11,220 nt of DNA from Cephalothrix spiralis (GCA_032353305.1 JAUCNG010378260.1:1-11220); one strand, 5' to 3'. Counted from the stretch's first letter, positions 1-8,907 are shown. The notes: generated by a model not told the origin, from the sequence alone. A program made the numbers and translations.

Positions 1-494
1 GAGGCCGAAGCTTTTCCTGGCCAAATCTAAGCCAAGCTTTATACGGCAGCACGCCAAAACCAATATAAAGCTACTGAATTTATATTTTTAATTTTGTTTT
101 TGCAATAAGTTTTTAATTTGAGGAGTGCTTATAATTCTATATTATGAACAAATTAAATTTTAATACTCCAAAACTCTTATTTCCATACTACTATAACACA
201 TATAATGGGCTATTTGCCACTCTACTGGACCTCAAGGGTGTTTAATTCCGGCAGACATTATTTTTATGGGTGTCCCCAGGACTTTGGAACCAGAAAGCGG
301 TCTTAAACCGGTTTTAATTATGGGTCCAACCATCACCCGAGCTCCACGATACGTTTTAATAATACAGTATATGGGTAAAAAAATAAGTTCAACGACCACA
401 GATTATTACTGTTAATCAACTGATAACTTTCGGTCAGTTTGACCTTCCTCAGACAGTATATTTATTCATATCTAGTATTAACCAAGGTTATTAC
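1..494 (-). other. PNKP: Start of PNKP intron 4, running off the window
   Basis: It follows the donor at 494. I read the minus strand for the next PNKP exon and found no convincing one. The first 60 bases hold GCCGAAGCTT and AAGCTTTATACGGC in imperfect inverted orientation. Confidence 0.6.
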
Positions 495-573
495 CTGATT
501 AGTGAAGAAAACTATCTTATAACCATCATTATGAAGTGATTTGATTTTGCCAGGCACTTCAGGATAAAGAAAT
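495..573 (-). CDS. PNKP: PNKP coding exon 4 (HAD phosphatase motif II)
   Basis: A 79-base exon with acceptor TTGTTTTCAG and donor CAG|GTAATAAC. It encodes the last base of Lys300 and then residues 301-326: FLYPEVPGKIKSL, then HNDGYKIVFFTNQ. The FFTNQ end carries HAD motif II (Thr324). It ends in phase 0. The next expected stretch of PNKP (the GRGK-like loop and what follows) does not appear convincingly in the remaining 494 bases, so the gene runs off the left edge. Confidence 0.93.
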
Positions 574-3500
574 CTGAAAACAATAAAAAAGACAAAAATA
601 AAATACACACAAATTTGGTTAAGTAATCCTCGGTCACGTGGTTGTAACACTAAGCGAAGCGATAAAAGGGGAAGGCAACCAGTAAAATCGAACCAAATTG
701 TTGCGAACAGGGGCTCTATATGAAACGGGATTGTGCACGTGCGATTGTGCGTAAATATCATTTTGCCTCATTTCATCTCATAGATAGCACATGTGTGCAC
801 CATTTACCTAGTGTACTAAAGTAAACCCGTCTGCATAGGTCATATAATGTGCTGTATCCGAATGATCGCATTATACAAATCTCTTGTTTACCAGAGTACC
901 ATTTATCACGCTTTTAATTAAAATTAAACCCATAATTTCATTTTATTTGATATTGTACAATAATTATTGATATGATAATAAAAAATTTATATTACGAAAA
1001 ACAATTAAACAGTCTCCTTTTTAAGATATAAGATTTGTTTTATATTTATCCAGAAAAGGGTACTGTTATTTACATCGGATAATCTTACCAAAAAAAATGA
1101 TCCCCAAACGAAATAAAAACAGGAAATAATCAACAAATTTTCAAACCATTCGATAATACAGGTAATAATTTTAAAGGTCATAACATCAGAACAAATTTGC
1201 CTTTTGAAAACGTAACGAAATATCGCGTGCTATATTTATTAAGCTAACAAGATGACAGAATTAAAGGGTTATTGAGGTATAGGCTAAAATGTCAAAAGTT
1301 CAGTATCAAATGTGATAGAAAATATCGAATATTAGGACATGCTGATTCCCTGACTTTTCAATGAATTTTTTTTATCATTCCACGGTAAAAAATCCGACGA
1401 ATTTAAAGATTTTTTGAACATCATAGTGATAAGACAATAATCAATGTATTGTTGGTTTTCAACGACTTGCATACTTAATAATCATTTATTGTTGGCTAAG
1501 AGAGCGAATCCCCCGAAACTCAGCAATCTTGTGCTTTAAGTGTCCAAAAAGGCAAAGGACATACCCGGTAATTTTCCCGTCGTAGAATTCAAAACGCACG
1601 TTTGTGCGAGTTCAAGACCTATAGAATTGTTGTCAATTTGATGTCGCTTAAAATCATTTGCTCCTGCTTATGATAGTTATGTTCTCGGTTGGATTGTGAT
1701 ATTTCTTAAACGTTTTTTAACACAAAAGGTTACGTGTGATATTTCTTAAATGATCTTAAATGCAGGAATATTTTATGTTAATTGATACTTCCATAATATC
1801 CTTTTGTGTACAAATGATCAATTTTGGCTGCTACTGCAGCCCAAATCGAGACTTATTTTAAATGAGCTTCTATATTTTGAAACTTGGGGTGCCATTCTAA
1901 TTATATATTTCAAACAAATACATGCAACTTCGGTATTTTCAAATACCGAGGGGACTAAATCTTAACCGGACGTCCAATGTTTCGATCTAGAAGCCAAACC
2001 CATTTTCCCCGACTTTTCAAATATTTTGACTGATTCCCTGACGTTTATGTTGATTACAACAGGGTGATTGGCCACCTTGAATAAAGACAGCTAAATTATG
2101 TTCGACTTACTTCCAATCATTACAATCAGTGGGGAAAACTTTCCCTGACTTCGTTGCTATTATTGTATTGTCAACGTCAAATCCAACCACCTAGAATTAA
2201 AGAAAAAGATGTTAAATGTGACGAGGAACCAGTAATATAATATATGTAAGGCCGTATTCTTCTTCTGCTATATAGGGGGCATAGGGGGTCAGATGAATGG
2301 CTCAAAAAAACACAATGGTCCGTTTGCTGAGTATTTTTCCTTAGGCCTGTAGACCTAACCCGCACTCTTAATCTATTTTCTATATACCGATAGCAGTGGG
2401 ATTTTTACCCCGAAGGGAGGGACAGTGTCCCACTCCACGTATTTAAACTGACCGAGCCACCCAGGAAGCTATGCGCTGAGGAACTTGCTTATGGTTCCAC
2501 CCGATGGAAAGTGCCCCAACTCCAGTTTGTGACTTCCCTTAAATCTTATGTGGCTGGTATATTTTGGGTCAAAGCATAATTGATAAATAGTTTGATGAAC
2601 AAACATAAATGTTTTGCACGTTCTTGCGCGATGTGGAAATTTTCCGCATTGAGTAACGTCTTGTTTACCAGACTAATTGGATCTAATTGATAAACAAAGA
2701 AAAACGATACAAAATATAGAAAGGCGAAATATAAAATTAAATATTTTGCGTGGATAAATAGCCTACAGTATATTTAATCATAGAATGAAAGAGATCCGAA
2801 AATATTTTTTTGGTTATTATTCGAACTTTGGAAATATTTATAAAGATCTATCAACACCTGCGATATCCATATAACATTGAAAGGAAGTAAAAGGAAGTCC
2901 TCCGGCTATCACAGTGTGAATCTTAGATCGCCATATTTAGAAAAAATGTTATGATTTCCGGAGATTGGCCATGAGATGCGTCAATTAAGTCATTGTTTAC
3001 AAAGTAAACAACGTATCAGTTAACAAAAAATAGGACTTGTTCATACGAAGAAATCCTTAAATGGAAATGATATCAGAGAACGAGTCCCTATTTAGAATTT
3101 CTCTATATTTTTCATTATGGTAGGTTTTAACTCGAAACTGTTGGTCAAATCCGGGGGTCAATTACATGGATACAATAAAACGAACATATACATCGGAATA
3201 TTTCGAGAATTCACTGTTATAAGATGTTGCAGTTGTTTTTTTGTCTAAAGCAACAGCAAATCGCAGATATCAGGGGAAGGCCTCCAGTTGAAATACATTG
3301 TAGTAACAATTGATGCGATCGGGATCTCTATATGCAACCTCGTTCCCGAAGATTACTATATCGACTAAACCACTCAGAGAAAAATCATCATAGGTTTGTT
3401 TTTGTCGACTACATTTGTCTTAAGGTGTCTCTTAATTTCACAAACTGGATTGTTTGATAAGGGGAGGATGCCGTATCCTTGGTATCATGACGCCGCGTTG

Positions 3501-5854
3501 TGGACCTCAATTTTATTCTGAATATTGTATTTTAAAGCAAATACATGTATGTCTTCTTCAAGCCATACTAGTGGTGGCCGGGTTCGGGAGTGACGCCCGG
3601 GTTATGGGTTCGGACTACATGGGTCATCACGTCACATTTTTCGGTATCTTTATTTTCAGAAAGTCCAAATGGCTTTTGAAACACTTTTACTAAGTGAAAA
3701 TATCGGGTGTAGGTCTTTTCGGTTCCCCCCCCCCCACCCCACTTTCGGCCCCAACATTTTCGGCCCCAACACTTTCTGCCTCAACATATTCGGCCCCAGT
3801 ACACTTTGGGCCCCAAAAAGTTAATTTTTAAGACAATTGCGGAGATCAAAAAGCCATCCTAGAGATGCAAAAAAAAGTTAAATTGGCGTATCGAGAGAAT
3901 GCTATTAAAATTATATGAATATTGAATTGAAAAAGAATTTAAAATCAAAAAGACAAAAGATATTTTTATTTTATGTTCCAGTTAATTTATATATTGAGAG
4001 ATGCCAAAAAAGTGTACAGGGGCCGAAAATGTACAGGGGCCGAAAGGGTTGGGGCCGCATATGTACTGGGGCCGAAAAGTCCTGCTCCCAAAATATAGTG
4101 TTATTTTCCCAAAAATTTCAAGATCCGGTCCGCTTCCGGTTTCAATACAAATTAGGGGTCTGGTTCGGAATGACCGGGTAACGCCGAACATGACCACCCC
4201 TAGGCCACTACCTACCTTTTGCCTGGCGATGACACCTTTTGCTGTATATAGTAACAATGCATCTTTAGCTCCAACACCAACCCACTTAGCATTTTCATTT
4301 GGTCTCCCTTCCTTTGAATTTGCACTAAATTTAGGCTGTTTAGTTTCGTCAATTTTTCCTGTATCCTTTTTCACATTTTGTTGGAATAACTTTAACTGTT
4401 CTTGTACCCTTTTTACATGTTCGTCATCATCATCAGAATCAGAGAGCTGATGCTCTGTCGTCTTTTGCTTTTTTAAAGACGGCTTTGATGAATCTTCCTC
4501 AAGCAGTTCCCGCTTTTCTCCTTTATTTACCCGATCAAAGAAGCTTTCAATTGTGCCATGTTTTGTTGACTTGTCTGCGTCACTCTTACCCTGTTTTATT
4601 GACTTATCTTCGTCACTCTTACCCTGTTTTATTGACTTATCTTTATCACTTTTGCGCTGTTTTAACTTATCATCGTCCTTTAAATCCTGTTTTATTGGCT
4701 TATCCCCGTCTTCGTTCTTCGAAAACTTTTGTTTAGTTTTTTTAACAATCAATTTAAAGGGATGTTCACTTGCTAAAACATTTATAATTTCATTTTCATG
4801 GAGATTTTTGGAATTATTTACTCCAAGTTCTGTTCCATTTACTGATGATGAATTCGAACCAAGTTGAATTACTTTTGCCTTTCTTCTTTCGAAATTTGCC
4901 GTAACACTCACTAGAAATGAAAAACATTCTGTATTAGTAATTGTCAAATGATTTTATAAAAATGAGGGTGCATAGCTTTTTCATGAAAAAATTCACTGAC
5001 ATTTTCAGGAGAATTCCTAACAAATATACAAGATAGCCTTCAGCTAGCAATAAAAGAAATTTATGACCTAAGGATCGATAGAGGGGTATGGACATGGGTC
5101 CTAGCCCTAGCGACCAATAAAATAATTTTAGGGGGAATTGTAGATCAATTTTTAGGAGTGCATGATAATTGCTTATAATTGTAGTCATGGAATCTAATGA
5201 TATAAATAAGTCAAATTATAGTCATACGAGTCGAAGCACACCTAGAGCGAAACAAAGTATTTCACATAGTTTGAAAATGTATTTGAGGTGTACCTTTTTT
5301 ACTCTCGTAAACTGCATAACCATTGTTTCAACTGATTCTTTGACTTCAATTTATAGAAAATGTAAGTCTCTTATTCTTATGAGGAATCATTTTTTGCGCG
5401 CCTTTTTTCACAAAATATATGTTATTGAGCTGAGCATAGCGAGGCGAGGAAAAAATTTTCTTGCATAATTCATCATTTCTCAGTCCATTTGAGGCATTTT
5501 AGGACTAAATGACATTTTTGAGGAGCTTTTTAAAACTTTTAGGAATTTCAGGAGATTTTCAGAATTTAAGGAGATTTTAGGAGGCTTTTTGTCAAATATT
5601 AGGAATTTTAGGAGGTCTAGGTCCCATGGGTAAGGACATCATCAAATTAATTTGAAACTAGATTATTAAAATAATACTTAATGATTCGGGGATGGTTATA
5701 TTAAAACAATTTCAAATTTTCTGAGCTTGCCTTGTTTTCTTGAGCAGCGCTTGTCTTTTATCTTTGAGTCGGAAGTTCGGCCGAGGTATACAGTTTCGCC
5801 ATCCGGTAGATCTAATTTTATGCCATCATTATTCAAAGATACAAGCTGAAACAT
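495..5854 (-). CDS. PNKP: Bifunctional polynucleotide kinase 3'-phosphatase, N-terminal four exons (partial)
   Basis: Join, minus strand: 5854-5731, 4910-4216, 2190-2111, 573-495, giving 326 residues, open at the 3' end. Known family role: PNKP removes 3'-phosphates and phosphorylates 5'-hydroxyls at DNA breaks in the nucleus; its FHA domain docks on CK2-phosphorylated XRCC1 or XRCC4. Seen here: FHA domain at residues 1-98 (LGR at 24-26, CSRKQ at 37-41, QLGSN at 57-61, SEHPFKL at 89-95); a charged linker at about 99-250; a phosphatase lead-in (ALLLYTAKGV, 259-268); HAD motif I DVDNT at 278-282; SGKVFPT at 288-294; FLYPEVPGKI at 301-310; motif II FFTNQ at 322-326. Phases across junctions are 1, 0 and 2, all consistent. 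The linker is roughly 100 residues longer than in vertebrate PNKP. The remaining phosphatase motifs and the P-loop kinase domain lie beyond the left edge. Identification is very secure; exact 5' start less so. Confidence 0.93.
868..900 (+). repeat. Dispersed repeat family 2, decayed copy c
   Basis: GCATTATACAAATCTCTTGT then TTACCAGAGTACC keeps the GCATT spacing and the TCTTGTTTACCAGA core of 2641-2677 but has lost the first words. Confidence 0.4.
1695..1750 (+). repeat. Exact 16-bp direct repeat, 40 bp apart
   Basis: TGTGATATTTCTTAAA at 1695-1710 and again at 1735-1750, in PNKP intron 3. Intervening sequence is AT-rich with no gene. Confidence 0.8.
2111..2190 (-). CDS. PNKP: PNKP coding exon 3 (HAD phosphatase motif I)
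   Basis: An 80-base exon with acceptor TTTCTTTAATTCTAG and donor AA|GTAAGTCG. It is too short to stand out as an open frame and was found by reading the minus strand between the flanking PNKP exons. It encodes VVGFDVDNTIIATKSGK, then VFPTDCNDW, and two bases of a Lys codon. Asp278 and Asp280 correspond to the nucleophile and the acid/base of the HAD phosphatase site. The usual DLDGT is DVDNT here. It joins exon 2 in phase 0 and exon 4 in phase 2, giving the family pattern SGKVFPT...DWKFLYPE with no gap. Confidence 0.92.
2357..2460 (+). repeat. Dispersed repeat family 1, copy a (in PNKP intron 2)
   Basis: Shares an ordered series of blocks with 10801-10903: AATCTATTTT, ATACCGAT, a GTCGGG/GTGGGA block, CCCGAAGG.AGGGACAG, then TC(C)CACTC(C)ACGT and a GACCGAG/GTCTGAG block. 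Same orientation. It contains a small hairpin, GGGACA-G-TGTCCC. The family is not recognised by name. No coding capacity is seen, so it is probably a SINE or MITE fragment. Confidence 0.75.
2641..2677 (+). repeat. Dispersed repeat family 2, copy a
   Basis: TTTCCGCATTGAGTAACGTC then TTGTTTACCAGACTAAT. The same ordered words occur at 10081-10119 and, more weakly, at 868-900. No coding potential. Confidence 0.65.
3571..4200. mobile_element. Fold-back (inverted-array) non-autonomous element in PNKP intron 2
   Basis: The left arm holds five 15-17 bp units of the form CTTTCGGCCCCAACA at 3742-3818. The right arm holds four units of the reverse complement, GTACAGGGGCCGAAAA type, at 4012-4078. Between them is an AT-rich loop of about 190 bases. 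The outer flanks also resemble each other in inverted orientation, more weakly: GTGGTGGCCGGGTTCGG from 3571 against the reverse complement of the segment ending GACCACCCC at 4200, each bounded by TA or CTAG, so these may be worn terminal repeats. No transposase is present. The inverted arrays are certain; the outer limits are tentative. Confidence 0.7.
3725..3740. repeat. Poly-C tract at the edge of the fold-back left arm
   Basis: Eleven consecutive C, then A, then four C. On the transcribed minus strand this is a G-rich run. It may be length-variable and may contain assembly or sequencing error. Confidence 0.9.
4216..4910 (-). CDS. PNKP: PNKP coding exon 2 (rest of FHA domain, repeat-bearing linker)
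   Basis: A 695-base exon with acceptor TTTTTCATTTCTAG at its upper edge and donor AAAG|GTAGGT below. The first two bases complete codon Val42, and 231 codons follow. Residues 43-98 finish the FHA domain. Residues about 99-250 form a low-complexity linker: 11-residue repeats of the type KSDxDKSIKQG (about 123-158), a PCNA-box-like TIESFF at 161-166, a basic patch SLKKQK (186-191) that could serve as a nuclear signal, an acidic SDSDDDDE stretch (198-205) typical of CK2 targets, and a Gln/Lys-rich possible helix (207-222). Residues 259-273 (ALLLYTAKGVIARQK) are the conserved entry to the phosphatase domain. The frame continues past the donor into the intron as far as a stop at 3982. Confidence 0.92.
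4561..4711 (-). repeat. In-frame 33-bp tandem repeat inside PNKP exon 2
   Basis: Units at 4561-4593, 4594-4626 and 4627-4659 are 33 bp each; a 30-bp diverged unit follows at 4660-4689 and a fifth partial unit begins at 4690. Plus-strand units read TTTTATTGACTTATCTTCGT then CACTCTTACCCTG, with few changes. On the coding strand each gives 11 residues of the type GKSDxDKSIKQ. Units near 4561-4626 are the most alike and those toward 4711 the most worn, as in an array growing at one end. All unit lengths are multiples of three. Confidence 0.9.
4911..5730 (-). other. PNKP: PNKP intron 1, GC-AG type
   Basis: An 820-base intron with donor AAG|GCAAGC and acceptor TTTTTCATTTCTAG. Splicing here rebuilds Val42 and gives CSRKQVSVTANF, the same spacing as vertebrate PNKP FHA domains. 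It contains the TTTTAGGAG array. Confidence 0.8.
5490..5620 (+). repeat. Degenerate TTTTAGGAG array in PNKP intron 1
   Basis: About ten loosely repeated words such as TTTTAGGACT, TTTGAGGAGC, TTTTAGGAAT, TTTCAGGAGA, TTTAAGGAGA and TTTTAGGAGG, with period near 10. Isolated relatives appear at 5011-5020 and 5149-5158. The array is followed by CTAGGTCCCATGGG (5614-5630), roughly inverted relative to CATGGGTCCTAGCCC at 5093-5108, so the two may bound one element. Confidence 0.55.
5731..5854 (-). CDS. PNKP: PNKP coding exon 1 (first half of FHA domain)
   Basis: Encodes residues 1-41 plus one base of codon 42. It holds the first FHA strands and two phosphopeptide-binding elements: G25-R26 in YLGRT, and S38-R39 in CSRKQ. 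I chose the ATG at 5852-5854 because MFQLVSLNND then begins where vertebrate PNKP begins. An in-frame ATG at 5924-5926 would add 24 residues (starting MSIYGKSL) with no family counterpart, so that stretch is more likely 5' UTR. The exon ends CAAG followed by GCAAGC, a GC-type donor; no GT donor near it would keep the frame. Read-through reaches a stop at 5696. Confidence 0.88.
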
Positions 5855-6109
5855 CCCACACACTACTTTATGGTAAAGTCTTTGATGATGAAATACTAAC
5901 GGCAGTGATTTACCATAAATGGACAATGTATCCTATATTAATAAACAAAATCATTGAATTAATATAGCACCGAAAATCAAATTGAAGACGGAATTTCAGT
6001 GTTTTATAAGTATAAAACTGTTTTTCACAACAGAACAATCGTTTCGGCTCCTTTCACTAGAGTGGAAAATTACTCATTTTTAGCGATTCTTTAGTGTACG
6101 AGATTTATG

Positions 6110-6400
6110 GTTGTTTTTTTAACTTTGGGATTATTATTGGGATATTAAATTGGATTTTTTTTTGAGAGCATTAGATTATTACAGATTTTTTTGGTTGATT
6201 ATTATTTGTATGGGATTTTTTTTAAATATTGTACGGTATTTAAAAAAAAACTTTTTAGAATATTTTTGCGATTATTCTTGCTGATTCTCGTTTCGGAAGA
6301 TTTTTTAGGATTATAGAATTTTTTTAAATCTTTGCGACTTTTTTTATAGACATAGGATTTTTTGGGGGATTATAAGATTTTGTTAGGGATTTTTCGCCAT
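6110..6400 (+). repeat. Degenerate GGATTTTTT / GATTATT array upstream of PNKP
   Basis: The plus strand is strongly T-rich, with GGATTTTTT, GATTATT and GATTATAAGATT words recurring at irregular spacing. It reads as a decayed simple-sequence satellite. It lies 250-550 bases upstream of the PNKP start and could overlap its 5' regulatory region, though nothing shows that. Confidence 0.55.
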
Positions 6401-7347
6401 GGTGAAGGAGATTATAATCTCTAATTTCCCCCTTGGTTTCTCTTGTTCTAAACTATGAAGAAGTTAAGGATAAAAACAGACTTAAAAATGTTAAGCTAAC
6501 TTTTTATTAAAAACCATATTTAAATGTCATTTTGGTTTTGAGTGTCATGATTTTGTTGCACCATTGATCAAACGTGAGTGCTGATGATACACAAGTATTT
6601 AAGTTCTCTATCGAGTGGTCTAAAACGCCAGCATGATTTTCATCAATGAATTACGAAACCAAGTAGACTCTCAAAGTTCCGTGATGCACTTTACAGAAAA
6701 AGGACAAGATATTTCTATAACTTTTTTTAAGTTAAATATTTACCTTGAATCCAAAAACTGATGAAGGTAAACTTGATCTATATTGATAAAATAAATGAAT
6801 ATTTAACAATAGTCAATGACTTCAAGGACCCTTTCTTACTAGAAGGTACCCTGACGCATGCATGTTACACTTATTTCTACCCCAACTTTTTTACATTGCA
6901 ACAATATCTGTTATTGGTTTTTAAGTCACCATTAACTATCTCTGCGTAATGTATACCCTATTTGACAAGCATATATAATCTGCTGCCTCCTAGCAAATGA
7001 GCCTGGAAAAACAGGCTAAAAATAACTCAAAATTTGACTAATTTTTTCTTGTAACTCAATTAATTTAGACTTTTCTCATGATGATAGTATATCAAAATAT
7101 TTATCTTGAGGACGTCCATAACATAGAACAATAAAACTAAGAATTAATCAAAATGACAACAAAATATTTACAAAAAAAAACATTCTCAGAATTTGTCCAC
7201 TTAGGCATGGAATTGCCCAATAGATTTTTGCAGCTAAATGATAGTCAAAAGGGGCTTTGGTCGTGGCCTATCACCAAAAAACAGAAAAGCTATAGAATTC
7301 ATGAATGCCGCTTTCGAGTGATGCCTGGTGAGGTTTGCAGCATATTC

Positions 7348-7439
7348 AGTGGGCCACTAGCTATCCGGGTGCGATGTCTTTTGTGTTAGCTGCTAATTGA
7401 GTGGGCCGCAAGCTCATCAAGTGCGATACTAGCTGCAGG
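7348..7439 (+). repeat. Imperfect tandem duplication, about 52 bp period
   Basis: AGTGGGCCACTAGCT...GTGCGAT at 7348 recurs as AGTGGGCCGCAAGCT...GTGCGAT at 7400. Flanks show no gene. Confidence 0.6.
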
Positions 7440-8254
7440 TGGCGGGAATTTTGCAGTTTGTCACTGTCAGGCTGACACGGACTCAAAAATCCACCAATCT
7501 GGTTGCCTAGAGCTAGGCCATGCCTATTTTTGGGGAATTTTAAAATGACCATTTCGCATTTACATTTCGTTATTTCGAACAAAAAAATGTCAGTTCATGT
7601 CCCCTAGATGCTTCCTTCACTGATTTCCTATCCTGTTGGGTTGATATTCTATTCATCTGTTCATTGGTTCCCTGAAAGACGTAGATCTTGTCTTACTCCG
7701 TAAGACCCTGCTTGAGCTACAGCTAGGCATCTGTGATGCCACATAGCGCCCCTTTAGCCGCAATGATAGATTTATACTTTGGAAGCAGTAGCTGTTGTTG
7801 AAAATTGAATTAATGACATTCATTGAGTAGTTTAGTTGAATGTTGTTACAAGTGAGAATATATTATATTGAAAAATTTGAAAAACATTAAAAAATTACTC
7901 AGATTTCAACTTTAAACACTAATAACAGTTTAATTTTCACAATACTCAAACAAAAGGGATACTTAAAAAGTAATTGAAATATTGGGATTAATATCACTTA
8001 CAAATAAAAGTTTAAAAACCATAGATATTTAATACAAATTTCGACTTATTTTTCGCTGTCTGATCACGCTACTTTCGTTTTCCAAAATTGACTTCCGTTT
8101 TACAGGAATTATGGGATAGGAGTGAATTTTCGCGATATATAAAATCACAATCAATCAATAATAAGGACGTTCATTATAAGACCTGCTTTTTTTAAATAAT
8201 TGCTTGTTTTACGGACAAATTTTTTAAAAAAATGTTAAAGACTTTAAAGTCCAA

Positions 8255-8375
8255 AGCCGGCGATGAAAAAGTGAGTTTTTTTCAAATTTGACGTCTGCCG
8301 AGTCGGCGGTACTAAAAATAAAAAATTTTTAGTAGCCTACCCCGACGTTTTTTTTTAAATTTCCGCCGGCGGTAA
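8255..8375. repeat. CGG-rich palindromic patch A in intergenic spacer
   Basis: GCCGGCG near 8256 and CCGCCGGCGG at 8363-8372 flank a centre with a hairpin, TACTAAAAAT (8310-8319) and ATTTTTAGTA (8325-8334). The GC-rich words stand out in very AT-rich surroundings. GTCGGCGG and CCGACGTTTT words are shared with 9373-9483. Possibly a small MITE-like repeat. Confidence 0.5.
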
Positions 8376-8810
8376 AAAAAATTTCTTCCATTTTTTGGGA
8401 AATCCGTAAACCAAGCAATTAAAAAAAAAGTCATAAATGTCCGAGTAAGTCATATGCGTTTGATGAACAAGGTGCCTGCACTGCATATAGGCCTAGGCCT
8501 ACCATATTTTTAGATGATAGGTGCACAGCTATACCGTAGTATTAATATTAATAGGCTACAGAGCCAAATCGAGCATATAGCATTTTTTTAAACTAGGTTG
8601 AGCCATGTGTGACATATTTCTTTCTAGACATGGAGCTCGCAGCAAAATATACGTTAAGTGGGCTTTCGAGGGTTTTGCAACATGACAAATAGAGATCTAG
8701 ACTGAAATTGAATGTTATAATCAGTCGCGATCGCTCATCTCAGTACCCCTCCCAGGTTTAGGGAACAGTTACCGGGACAGTTACACGTGATAACTAAAAG
8801 AAAAGTACAT

Positions 8811-8907
8811 GACGAACCTTAATAAGCAAAGCGCATTTTCAAAAAGAAAACTACACTGTGTGACGAACTCAAATAATTGAGCAACGCGCATTTCAAAAAA
8901 ATAAAAT
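8811..8907 (+). repeat. Imperfect tandem duplication, about 51 bp period
   Basis: GACGAACCTTAATAAGCAAA then GCGCATTTTCAAAAA from 8811 recurs from 8862 as GACGAACTCAAATAATTGAG then CAACGCGCATTTCAAAAA. Confidence 0.65.

Larger units (their letters stand above)
574..2110 (-). other. PNKP: PNKP intron 3
   Basis: A 1537-base GT-AG intron. It contains the decayed family-2 copy at 868-900, two similar 20-bp words AATAATCA(A/T)T.TATTGTTGG at about 1437 and 1480, the 16-bp direct repeat at 1695-1750, and a 9-bp-stem hairpin at 1930-1949 (CGGTATTT-TC-AAATACCG). Flanking exons join in frame without it, so no exon is missing here. Confidence 0.85.
2191..4215 (-). other. PNKP: PNKP intron 2
   Basis: A 2025-base GT-AG intron. 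It holds repeat family 1 copy a, family 2 copy a, and the fold-back element at 3571-4200. The 2680-3560 part is AT-rich; I see no exon or repeat in it. Confidence 0.85.

Noticed and set aside
1-40. Possible next PNKP exon on the minus strand: frames reading FGQEKLRP or LARKSF near the left edge.
   Set aside because: The acceptor contexts lack a pyrimidine tract, no frame fits both phase and alignment, and the stretch is part of an imperfect inverted repeat. Needs sequence left of the window.
2177-2365. Minus-strand 62-codon open frame overlapping PNKP exon 3.
   Set aside because: It is in a different frame from the PNKP exon and is mostly intron.
3454-3693. Plus-strand 79-codon open frame in PNKP intron 2.
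   Set aside because: No family resemblance, and the frame runs into the fold-back element.
4001-4450. Plus-strand 149-codon open frame.
   Set aside because: It runs through the fold-back arm and opposite PNKP exon 2; it has repeat-derived composition and no homology seen.
7153-7389. Plus-strand 78-codon open frame beginning MTTKYLQKKTF, with a GTGAGG donor-like word at 7328-7333.
   Set aside because: No family similarity that I recognise, no partner exon found, and its 3' part runs into a tandem duplication. A weak exon candidate only.
8783-8797. Near-palindrome GTTACACGTGATAAC with a CACGTG E-box, resembling a lysosomal-gene (CLEAR-type) site.
   Set aside because: It lies downstream of the transporter's 3' end and 2.9 kb from the PNKP start. 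Flanking bases do not match the extended consensus.
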